Part shown: positions 16,240 through 23,176 of the stretch, in pieces | Position numbering within the stretch: position 1 is the first letter of the stretch | Layout: every line of letters begins with the position of its first letter | Assembly (NCBI GenBank): GCA_029976005.1 | Contig: JARKOQ010000063.1 | Location: 1-37,406, forward strand | Length of the DNA stretch: 37,406 nt | Direction of reading: 5' to 3' | Source: Aggregatilineales bacterium | GTDB taxonomy: Bacteria; Chloroflexota; Anaerolineae; Aggregatilineales; Ch27 | Notes under the pieces: generated by a model | Seen by the model: the letters and a program-made list of their open reading frames with translations, nothing else | Told to the model about the DNA's origin: nothing | The model's database searches: none | Translations under genes and position numbers: made by a program

Positions 16240-16593
16240 TCAGGTCAGCGGCCATACGAGGATGACCCCGAAGACGATCTCCACGATGATGCTGATGATG
16301 TTGGACTGTTCGATGGAGCCGTCAACGAACATTGCAATTGTTCTCACGCCGGCGACCACGAGGTACGTAAAGCCAAGCATCAGGTACATCTGAGGCGCGT
16401 ACTGCCGAAACAGCAGGGGGGCCAGGCCCAGGGCGATGAAGAATCCACCCAGCACGGCGCGCACCTCTGTGGTTCCACGCGGGTTGCCTGCCACGACCAG
16501 TCCCGTGAAGCCGCTGATGCCGGTCGGGTTCAGGGCAGATATCACGCCGACCACAATCGTCCCCAGTGCAGCGACAATTTTGAGGAGATGCAT
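16240..16593 (-). CDS. Small four-helix membrane protein (DUF4345-like)
   Basis: A 117-residue integral membrane protein with four hydrophobic helices, at about residues 4-35, 45-62, 67-88 and 97-117. Conserved features include a glycine-rich first loop, an R-A-V-L-G-G-F-F start of helix 2 and a single charged loop residue set between helices 3 and 4, as in DUF4345-type proteins. ATG 16593 is preceded by AAAGGATGG. Function unknown. It is transcribed leftward from an extended -10 promoter and may be read into degV. Confidence 0.7.
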   Translation of the reverse strand: MHLLKIVAALGTIVVGVISALNPTGISGFTGLVVAGNPRGTTEVRAVLGGFFIALGLAPLLFRQYAPQMYLMLGFTYLVVAGVRTIAMFVDGSIEQSNIISIIVEIVFGVILVWPLT

Positions 16594-16662
16594 TGTCCAT
16601 CCTTTCGAGGCATTGGAATGATGAACACCACGTGGCCGAACGATCCCCGTGGAATGGCATCG

Positions 16663-16693
16663 ATTTTAGCATGTTTTAGATAAGATACCTCAA
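16663..16693 (-). promoter_or_regulatory. Probable extended -10 promoter for the membrane protein and degV
   Basis: On the minus strand, TTGAGG (16688-16693), 19 bp, then TGC-TAAAAT (16663-16671). The TGn extension compensates for the long spacer. The start would leave roughly a 60-nt leader. Confidence 0.45.
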
Positions 16694-16728
16694 TACTGAT
16701 TTCCGGGCACTGTGCCTGAAAGGGACCG

Positions 16729-16775
16729 GGGCATCTCGTTCACACTCAGAAGCGGCAGGTGCACGGTGAAGGTCG
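16729..16775. repeat. 47-bp repeat copy A (orphan copy of a histidine-kinase 3' end)
   Basis: 46 of 47 bases match 18372-18418, the last codons of the histidine kinase gene, in the same orientation. Read leftward it encodes the same FTVHLPLLSVNEMP tail, but without the stop, and runs on to a TGA at about 16699. The sequence to its right shows no kinase similarity that I can see. Otherwise I see no gene in 16,594-17,042. Confidence 0.85.
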
Positions 16776-17009
16776 ATATTTGGGCAAGCTGGTCCAATTG
16801 TCGGATAGCTTGTGGGCCTGCCCTGGCCTTCCGCAATGCTGGCCCGACAGGCAAGTTCGTGGGGGAACTGACCGATCCGCTTTCGATCAGTGTCCAGGTC
16901 GACGGCTGCTTGATCCTGGCCGTCGAGAGCTGATGTCGCGGTCAGCACACACCGGCGAGGCTGTCCAAAAAAGCGGGCGGCCTTGTCTCGTCAGGCGCGG
17001 CAGATCGTA

Positions 17010-17036
17010 TATAATGACCCAAAACCACCGGGAGGT
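17010..17036 (+). promoter_or_regulatory. -10 element and ribosome-binding site of the amidohydrolase gene
   Basis: TATAAT at 17010-17015 has no good -35 partner. It is followed by a short leader with GGAGGT at 17031-17036, well placed for the ATG at 17043. Confidence 0.4.
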
Positions 17037-17042
17037 CACCGC

Positions 17043-18083
17043 ATGGGAAGCAAGCTCAGAGTTGCCGCGATCCAGTTGGACTGCGCCCCCGCGCCGGTCA
17101 CAGCACGGCTGGAAAGGGCTGCCGGTTTGATCACGCAGGCGGCGGAGGCGGGCGCGCGGCTCGCTGTGATGCCGGAGTTGTTCAACACGGGCTACGAATA
17201 TCACCCGCGCAACTATGCCCTGGCGGAGCCGATCGACGGCCAGACCGTCACCTGGATGCAGGCGCAGGCCGCCCGGCATGGGCTGCACCTGGCGGGGACG
17301 CTGATCCTGCTGGACGGGCCGGACATCTACAACGCGGCCGTGCTGGCCGCCCCGGATGGGCGTCTCTGGCGCTACGCCAAACACTATGTCCCCTTTTGGG
17401 AGCGGGCCTACTTTCGCGGCGGCGATGCGATCACCGTCGCGGACACCGATCTGGGCCGTTTGGGGATGCTGATCTGCTGGGATCAGTACCATCCCGATCT
17501 CTGGGCGGACTATGCGGGCCAGGTCGATGCCGTGCTGGTCATGAGCTGTCCGGGGGACGTCGGGACGAGCGACCTGCACTTCCCGGATGGTCTCCGGGCC
17601 AAATTCCTGGACCTGGTAGGCCCACCGCCGCCTATGCCTGACGCGGACGAATCCAGTCCCACCGAAGAAACGCCGGAACATCCCGCCGCCGCGTGGATAG
17701 GCGTCCCCGTGATCGAATCCTCCGCCACCGGCAGGATTCGCACCCGGCTGCCTTTGATCGAGACCTTTTTTCCAGGCTCACCGCTGGAGGGACGCGCCTC
17801 CCAGGCGGCGGACATGATCATGGAGTGTGGGTTTCCCCCCGCGACCCAGATCGCGAATGGGCAGGGCGCGGTCCTGGCGCGGGGCAGCGCGATCGGGGAC
17901 GCCATCGTGCTCGCCGAGATCGACATCCTGGATGCCGCGCCAACGCCGCCAACGGCCGAGCCGGTCTTCCCCATCGCGGCGGAAATGTACCAGCTTTCGG
18001 ATGAGATCGTCCCGGCGATGATGGTGCCGCTCTACCGGGAAGGGGCGCGCCGCCAATGGGGGACGCACATGGCCCCCGATTGA
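17043..18083 (+). CDS. Carbon-nitrogen hydrolase (nitrilase superfamily)
   Basis: Cytosolic amidase or carbamoylase-type enzyme, 346 residues. The catalytic triad is visible: E45 in VMPELFNTGYEY, K113 in YAKHYVPFWERAYF and C145 in GMLICWDQYHPD. After about residue 180 it departs from simple nitrilases, with a Pro/Glu-rich linker and a later EIDIL strand. Candidate activities are N-carbamyl-putrescine or amino-acid-type amide hydrolysis; I cannot choose. The ATG has GGAGGT upstream. It runs opposite to its neighbours and is bracketed by the 47-bp repeats, suggesting that it arrived by a rearrangement. Confidence 0.85.
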   Translation: MGSKLRVAAIQLDCAPAPVTARLERAAGLITQAAEAGARLAVMPELFNTGYEYHPRNYALAEPIDGQTVTWMQAQAARHGLHLAGTLILLDGPDIYNAAVLAAPDGRLWRYAKHYVPFWERAYFRGGDAITVADTDLGRLGMLICWDQYHPDLWADYAGQVDAVLVMSCPGDVGTSDLHFPDGLRAKFLDLVGPPPPMPDADESSPTEETPEHPAAAWIGVPVIESSATGRIRTRLPLIETFFPGSPLEGRASQAADMIMECGFPPATQIANGQGAVLARGSAIGDAIVLAEIDILDAAPTPPTAEPVFPIAAEMYQLSDEIVPAMMVPLYREGARRQWGTHMAPD

Positions 18084-18086
18084 CGA

Positions 18087-18368
18087 CCGGGGAATCGACT
18101 TATGCGCCGGAAGCGGTGGGTGCCGCCCGGTGGGATCGCTCAGGTAGGCTTCGATGACGCGCGGGTTCTCCCGCCGCATGGCAGGTTGGCTTGCGCAGGC
18201 CAGCACGTAGGCGTAATCTGCCACCTGGAGTCTTGCGCGCGTCGGGTTGGCCTGGGCCTTGACGTCCGCGATGATGCGCAACACCTCATCGACCAACGGC
18301 GGCGCGCGGCCCATGCTCGGTTTGCCCGGCATCAGCGCCCGGTTGATGAGTAGGGCCGTCCATCCCCC
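18087..18368 (-). other. Open, coding-like stretch after the histidine kinase stop; unidentified
   Basis: Directly after the kinase TGA the same frame stays open for about 90 codons of strongly GC3-biased sequence (including APPLVDEVLRIIADVKAQAN), then runs into the 3' end of the opposing amidohydrolase gene. The only ATG near its beginning (18332) has no clear ribosome site. It could be a small gene, a remnant truncated when the amidohydrolase arrived, or chance. I do not recognise the product. Confidence 0.25.
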
Positions 18369-20174
18369 TCAGGGCATCTCGTTCACGCTCAGAAGCGGCA
18401 GGTGCACGGTGAAGGTCGTCCCCTCGCCGGACGTGCTGCGGACCTCGATCTTGCCGTCGAGACTCTCGATGAGATGCCTGGCGATCGACAGGCCCAGCCC
18501 GGTGCCATGCGCCTCCATCTCGCGGGCGTTCTTCGCCCGGAAGAACTCCTCGAAAAGGTGGGGCAGGTCCTCTTCCGCGATCCCGATGCCCGTATCGCTG
18601 ACGGTCAGATCGACCCAGGTTTCGTCCCAACCCAGTGTGGCGGATACCCGGCCTTCTTCGGGCGTGTACTTGATGGCGTTGCCGATCAGGTTGATCAGGA
18701 TGCGGCGCAGCCCTTCCTGATCGGCGTTGATCCAGAGTGGGGGGAGCAGATCGGCATTCGTCTCCAGGGTGATGGACTTGCCGCGGGCCTGATCGCGCAG
18801 GGTGTCGCAGACGGTTTTCAGGCTGGAGGTGATATCCAGCGGCCCGGCTGCCTGGGGGACGGCGTGCTGCTCCTTGCCGCGAGCCAGGTCGAGCAGATCG
18901 GTGATCAAGTCCTGAAGGAAGCCAAGGCGTTTTTCGACGCGGGAGAGCAGCTCGGCCTGTTGTTTGGTGAGCTGGCCCACATAACCCCGGCTGAGGCTGG
19001 TGACGAGACTCTGCGCTCCGGCGATGGGCGTGCGCAACTCGTGCGTGACCGTGCGCAGGAAGCGCGCCTCGGTTTTGTCTTTCTCAGCGAGCTGCTGGTA
19101 CTGGAGCGCGTTCGACAGCGCGATCCCCGTCTGCGCCGTCATGACGGTCAGAAACGGAATATCGTTCTGGGTGAAGTGATGCGCGCTGCTGCTGTAAACG
19201 CGCAACACGCCCATCGCGTGCCCATCCGTGCCGGGGATCGCCATGACCATCCCCGACAGGATGCCTTCTTGCAGCATCGAGCTTTTGTACATGAAGCGCT
19301 GCTCGGTGCGGACGTCACGGATGATCTGGGGGACGCCGCTGGCGGCTTGCTGATCGATCACGCTGTCGGACAGGTTGACATTGCCCTTGTGGATGTAACT
19401 GTCGCTCAAGCCATAACCTACCGCGAAGCGCAGCGTGTTTCCATCCGGCGAAAGCAGGCGAACGACGCCCGCCGTGGCATTCAGGGTCTGCGCGCAGGTC
19501 TCCAGCAGGCGTTGCAGGACTTCGTTGACGTCGAGAGTCGACGTGACCATCTGGGCGGCCTGGTAGAGGGCTACGGCTTCCCGGCGCTGGCGGCGCAGGT
19601 AGGCGGCCACACTGATGCCCACGACGAACAGCAGCAGCGTCGTCAGACTGAACACGACGAGCACCGTGCCAATATAACGAGCGTCGCGGAACAGGCCGAG
19701 ACCGGCCCACAGACCCCGATGAGGCACCACCCCCCGGTATTCCAGCAGGGCAATGGCCCCCAGGAGCGCCGTCGCGAGGGGGACCAGGCCAAACGCGGCC
19801 CGGCGTGAGAGAACCAGGGCGGTGCCAAACAGATGGACGACAAAATAGATAAGGTAGGGACTCTCGATCCCGCCGGTGACGTGGAACGAGACCCCCATCG
19901 TGACCAGATCGACCAGACATTGAAGGTAGACGAAGGGCCGGAGCGAGAGGGATGTCCGGTGGACGGCGTACCACAGCACGCTGTTGAGGATGAGATGAAC
20001 GAGACCGAGGATCAGGAGGACGACAGGTTGAGCGGTCTGGCCAGGGCCTGGCGATGGGAGCAGTGCGACGAGCATCGCCCCCGCTGCGGTCACCCAGCGC
20101 AGCCCGATGAGAACGCGGAAATTGGCTTTTAGCTCACCGTCAGGAATCGCGCCGGGGTACGCCAGAGGTTTCAT
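18369..20174 (-). CDS. Membrane-bound GAF-domain sensor histidine kinase
   Basis: A 601-residue sensor kinase. Residues about 20-210 hold around six transmembrane helices with very short loops. A GAF domain follows (about 220-360), then HisKA with the phospho-acceptor H378 in RTVTHELRTP. The HATPase domain (about 470-598) shows NLIGNAIKYTP (N box), DTGIGI (G1), FEEFFRA (F box) and GTGLGLSIA (G2). ATG 20174 has AAGGA ten bases upstream. It diverges from the LuxR-type regulator gene and the CODH/ACS operon behind it, so it may sense redox, gas or ligand state through GAF or the membrane domain. Its pairing with the neighbour is doubtful because that receiver lacks the phospho-Asp. Confidence 0.92.
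   Translation of the reverse strand: MKPLAYPGAIPDGELKANFRVLIGLRWVTAAGAMLVALLPSPGPGQTAQPVVLLILGLVHLILNSVLWYAVHRTSLSLRPFVYLQCLVDLVTMGVSFHVTGGIESPYLIYFVVHLFGTALVLSRRAAFGLVPLATALLGAIALLEYRGVVPHRGLWAGLGLFRDARYIGTVLVVFSLTTLLLFVVGISVAAYLRRQRREAVALYQAAQMVTSTLDVNEVLQRLLETCAQTLNATAGVVRLLSPDGNTLRFAVGYGLSDSYIHKGNVNLSDSVIDQQAASGVPQIIRDVRTEQRFMYKSSMLQEGILSGMVMAIPGTDGHAMGVLRVYSSSAHHFTQNDIPFLTVMTAQTGIALSNALQYQQLAEKDKTEARFLRTVTHELRTPIAGAQSLVTSLSRGYVGQLTKQQAELLSRVEKRLGFLQDLITDLLDLARGKEQHAVPQAAGPLDITSSLKTVCDTLRDQARGKSITLETNADLLPPLWINADQEGLRRILINLIGNAIKYTPEEGRVSATLGWDETWVDLTVSDTGIGIAEEDLPHLFEEFFRAKNAREMEAHGTGLGLSIARHLIESLDGKIEVRSTSGEGTTFTVHLPLLSVNEMP
18372..18418. repeat. 47-bp repeat copy B (3' end of the histidine kinase gene)
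   Basis: Direct-repeat partner of 16729-16775 with one mismatch. The two copies flank the oppositely oriented amidohydrolase gene. Confidence 0.85.
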
Positions 20175-20258
20175 ATCCGGTGTCCTTGCCGAATAGGGCA
20201 GGGCAGTGAGGAAGTGGAATATCAGGCGAGACGTTGATCTGCGGTGTAATTGCTGTTA

Positions 20259-20276
20259 TATACTATAAGTATAGCA
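20259..20276 (-). promoter_or_regulatory. Extended -10 promoter of the histidine kinase with overlapping palindrome
   Basis: On the minus strand TGC-TATACT (20268-20276) matches an extended -10. It overlaps a perfect inverted repeat TATACT-ATA-AGTATA (20259-20273), possibly an operator. No -35 match is present at 17 bp. Confidence 0.4.
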
Positions 20277-20702
20277 CTTAATTCTGGCCTGGGGGGCCGG
20301 GGCAGCCTGGCTTCACCAGACAGTGCTTGCTGGCGATAAAACCCGTCCATGACCGCCGCTGTCATTGCACCCAGTCGATAGCTCCGGGGTGTGCAGGTAT
20401 GGGCACCATTCGAGCACCGAGGCTTCCCGGATTGGTTCGATGCCAACGGCTGGTTGCCGCGTATCGACCCCCCTTTCTGGGCGCATCCACCGGCCTGCTC
20501 CACCGGCCGGCCTGGGGGCGCCACTTGTCTCCACTGACTTCCTCATGGCGCTCAATCCAACTCACCAGTCTGTAGCGTGAGCTAGTTCCGGCTTCACCTC
20601 TGTAAGCTGTCCCGCGATCGTTTGGGTCCCCGTTCGCACCCTGAACTAGTACATCTGCACTGGTTTTGACAGACGCAGACGATGGAAATTCGGAGTGCCG
20701 CA
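20277..20702. other. Gene-free region between divergent sensor and regulator genes
   Basis: About 425 bp without a credible gene on either strand: frames are short and without recognisable products. It contains TGAAC/TGGTT half-sites near 20433, 20642 and 20660 that recur in the leader of the hdr operon, so it is probably regulatory DNA. Confidence 0.5.
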
Positions 20703-21383
20703 ATGAGAGATGCAACGGATGTCACGAGAATCCTGCTGGTCGATCCGAACGTGCTGTTTCGCTGCGGTATCGCTCGTCTGCTCGATTCCCAGCCGGACTT
20801 TCGCGTGGTTGGCCAGACCGGGAACTACATGGAAGTCGCCGATCTGGTCGCTCACCTGCTGCCCGACATGGTGTTGATCGAAACGGAACTGGATGGGTGC
20901 GATGGGGTGGCTCTGGTCGGGCTGCTGCACCAGCGCTTCCCTTCCGTTTCCCTCATCTTCCTGACCTCGGAGATCAGAACCGATCTGGTGCTGGAGTGCG
21001 TCGTCGCGGGCGCGGTGGGGTATCTCCAGAAGAACATCACACCCGAAGAATTGTTCGTGCGGCTGCGCAGCCTCAGCTCCGGCGAGGCGGCCATGTCTCC
21101 CAGGACGGTCCGCATGTTGATGGATCGGCTGAGCACCAGCAAATACCTGCTGCAACTGTGCAGCACCCCGGACCCGGTGTTGACCCCGCGTGAGTGGGAA
21201 ATCCTCAGCCGGGTGGCGCGCGGCATGACCAACAGGCAGATCGGAGAGGCGCTCCAGATATCGGAGCATACCGTTCGCAATCATCTCTGCAATGTTTACC
21301 AGAAGCTCAACCTGCGCAACCGTCTCCAGGCCGCCGTCTACAGCGTGATTCATGGTCTGACCGACCTTGAGAATCTGAGTTGA
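20703..21383 (+). CDS. LuxR/NarL-type response regulator with non-canonical receiver
   Basis: A 226-residue regulator (233 if the ATG at 20682 is used). ATG 20703 has GGAGTG well placed upstream. The receiver domain (about 8-125) lacks the normal acidic pair (ILLVDPN) and has Glu in place of the phospho-acceptor Asp (MVLIETELDG; Glu codon 20880-20882). The conserved late Lys is kept (GYLQKNI). The LuxR-type helix-turn-helix (about 160-220) is standard: LTPREWEILSRVARGMTNRQI then ISEHTVRNHLCNVYQKL. It probably works without phosphorylation, or is held permanently active. Position suggests control of the downstream hdr-mvh-acs operon and possibly of itself. Confidence 0.9.
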   Translation: MRDATDVTRILLVDPNVLFRCGIARLLDSQPDFRVVGQTGNYMEVADLVAHLLPDMVLIETELDGCDGVALVGLLHQRFPSVSLIFLTSEIRTDLVLECVVAGAVGYLQKNITPEELFVRLRSLSSGEAAMSPRTVRMLMDRLSTSKYLLQLCSTPDPVLTPREWEILSRVARGMTNRQIGEALQISEHTVRNHLCNVYQKLNLRNRLQAAVYSVIHGLTDLENLS

Positions 21384-21458
21384 TCAGGCCCGCGACTGGG
21401 TCATTTGAACCAGTACAGTCGATCCATCACCGCCAGGCAAGGGGGTATGCATGGCGCA

Positions 21459-21488
21459 TGGACTGCACAGGTGCGGGCTTGATACAAT
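21459..21488 (+). promoter_or_regulatory. Candidate promoter of the hdr-mvh-acs operon
   Basis: TGGACT (21459-21464), 18 bp, TACAAT (21483-21488). Both boxes deviate from consensus, as expected for an activator-dependent promoter. It would give a leader of roughly 150 nt containing the 16-bp palindrome. Confidence 0.35.
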
Positions 21489-21563
21489 GCAGATAGCAGT
21501 TCGTTCCTTACCTCACAATTATCATCGTTGCTAACGATGCCTCCTGGTTCGTTTCGCGCGCGA

Positions 21564-21579
21564 TGGTTCATCTGAACCA
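21564..21579. promoter_or_regulatory. 16-bp palindromic candidate operator in the hdr operon leader
   Basis: TGGTTCATCTGAACCA: two perfect 7-bp arms around TC. Half-sites TGAACCAG (21406-21413), CTGGTTCG (21545-21552) and, before the regulator gene, TGAACTAG (20642-20649) share the core. The cluster around the LuxR-type regulator suggests these are its binding sites. Confidence 0.5.
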
Positions 21580-21645
21580 ACGCGACCGGTTTCTCACCCT
21601 GCCGAGCGAAGTCCCTCACCGCGACAAGAAGGAGGTCATCCTCTC

Positions 21646-22215
21646 TTGAACGCAACACGTCCCCCCACGTTTTTTGATCGTGTCGTGGCCGCCACGCCGG
21701 ATGGCGAGCGTCTCAGCCAGTGTCTCCAGTGCGGCACCTGCGGCGGTTCGTGCCCATCCGCGGCGGACATGGATTACACCCCGCGCGAGCTGTTTGCCAT
21801 GACGATGGCCGGCCTCGAGGAGGAGGTGCTGGCCAGCAATACTCCCTGGTTCTGCGTCTCCTGCTATGCCTGTACCGTCCGCTGCCCGCAGGAAATCCCG
21901 ATCACCGATCTGATGTACACGTTCAAACAGATGGCGATCGAGGCCAAACGGTTCGAGCACCGGTCCACGGCTGATTGGTCTGAATCGTTTGTGGGTTTCG
22001 TCGAGCAGCGCGGCCGCAGCTTCGAGCTGGGGCTGGCGACGCGCTATCACCTGTTTCATCATCCCGCGCAGGTGTTCAAGATGGGGGCGCTGGGGCTGAA
22101 CATGCTGCGCCACAACCGGCTGGCGCTCCGGCCCAAGAGCATTCGTGGCATCGAGCAACTGCGGGCCATTCTCGACAGGGCGAAAGTGCTCGCTGAAAAG
22201 GAGGCCTGGCGGTGA
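21646..22215 (+). CDS. hdrC: Heterodisulfide reductase-like iron-sulfur subunit HdrC
   Basis: Electron-transfer subunit with two [4Fe-4S] clusters, 189 residues. Cluster motifs are C26-x2-C29-x2-C32-x3-C36 and C70-x2-C73-x2-C76-x3-C80, each followed by Pro. It passes electrons from HdrA to the cysteine-rich HdrB. The start is TTG 21646, ten bases behind a near-perfect AAGGAGGT (21629-21636); no in-frame ATG lies nearby. It is the first gene of the operon and overlaps hdrB by four bases. The C-terminal 90 residues form the usual helical tail. Bacteria of this type lack the CoM-S-S-CoB heterodisulfide, so the name reflects the family, not the substrate. Confidence 0.93.
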   Translation: MNATRPPTFFDRVVAATPDGERLSQCLQCGTCGGSCPSAADMDYTPRELFAMTMAGLEEEVLASNTPWFCVSCYACTVRCPQEIPITDLMYTFKQMAIEAKRFEHRSTADWSESFVGFVEQRGRSFELGLATRYHLFHHPAQVFKMGALGLNMLRHNRLALRPKSIRGIEQLRAILDRAKVLAEKEAWR

Positions 22216-23165
22216 CCACATCATCCTACGTCTACTATCCGGGATGCGCGTTGCAGCACCGCTCCCATGCTTACGAGGTGTCCAACCAGGCTGTGGCCAA
22301 GGCCCTGGGGATTGAGCTGGTCGAGCTGGATGACTGGAACTGCTGCGGGGCAACCGAGTACTTCTCTGTCAAACGTCTGCCGGCTTATGCCCTGGTCGCG
22401 CGCAATCTGGCGCTGGCGGCCCAGGCGGGCACCGAGGAGCTGGTCGTGCCGTGCAGCGCCTGCTTCCTGAACCTCCACAAAACGGACAGTCATATGCGGC
22501 AGCATCCTCGCCTGGAACAGGCGGTCAACGAGGCGCTTGAGGCGGGCGACCTCCACTACAAGCCGGGCAGTGTCCGGGTCCGGCACCTGGTGGAGGTGAT
22601 CATCAACGATATCGGCTTCGAACGGCTGGGCCAGTTGGTGCGCCGGCCGCTGTATGGCCTCAAGCTCGCGGCGTACTACGGCTGCCTGATCGTCCGTCCG
22701 GACAACGTGCTGGACGATGTCGAGCAGCCCATGCTGCTGGACCGGATGATCGAGGCGCTGGGGGCCGAGGCCGCGCCGTTCTCGATGAAGACGGCCTGCT
22801 GCGGCGGGCATATGACCCAGATCAGCGAGACCACCGCGCTGGAGATGATCCACCGGCTGGTCACGAATGCCTCGGTCAGCGAGGCCGATGCGATGGTGAC
22901 CATCTGCCCGATGTGCCAGCTTAACCTGGATGTCTACCAGGATGCCGCCAACCGGATGTTCGAAACAAGCTACACCATGCCGGTGCTGTTCTTCACCCAG
23001 GTCATCGGCCTGGCGCTGGGCCTATCCCTGGAGGCGCTGGGATTTGGGCAGGAGTTTGTGAGCGTGGAGCCTCTCATCGAAAAAATCCGGGACGTCCCGC
23101 CCGCGCGCAGCAAGCCTGAACGCCGGCCCAAGCAGGCCTTGCCCATGCCGGCCATGCCCCAATAG
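22212..23165 (+). CDS. hdrB: Heterodisulfide reductase-like catalytic subunit HdrB (two CCG domains)
   Basis: A 317-residue subunit that in methanogens holds two non-cubane [4Fe-4S] clusters at the disulfide-reducing site. Both CCG (DUF224) signatures are complete: YYPGC ... DWNCCGA ... PCSAC in the first half and YYGC ... TACCGGH ... CPMC in the second. It starts with GTG at 22212, overlapping the hdrC stop. The 40-residue C-terminal tail beyond the second domain is Pro/Arg-rich. In acetogens and sulfate reducers the HdrB acceptor is often unknown or passed to another enzyme such as a methylene-THF reductase; none is visible in this window. Confidence 0.93.
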   Translation: MTTSSYVYYPGCALQHRSHAYEVSNQAVAKALGIELVELDDWNCCGATEYFSVKRLPAYALVARNLALAAQAGTEELVVPCSACFLNLHKTDSHMRQHPRLEQAVNEALEAGDLHYKPGSVRVRHLVEVIINDIGFERLGQLVRRPLYGLKLAAYYGCLIVRPDNVLDDVEQPMLLDRMIEALGAEAAPFSMKTACCGGHMTQISETTALEMIHRLVTNASVSEADAMVTICPMCQLNLDVYQDAANRMFETSYTMPVLFFTQVIGLALGLSLEALGFGQEFVSVEPLIEKIRDVPPARSKPERRPKQALPMPAMPQ

Positions 23166-23176
23166 GAGAGCGGCTC

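Noticed and set aside
16676..16948. Small leftward frame over the orphan 47-bp repeat as a gene
   Set aside because: No ribosome site, no motif, and it reads the repeat in a frame different from the kinase tail.
20703..21383. Calling the sensor and regulator a classical phosphorelay pair
   Set aside because: The receiver has no phospho-acceptor Asp, so adjacency alone is not enough.
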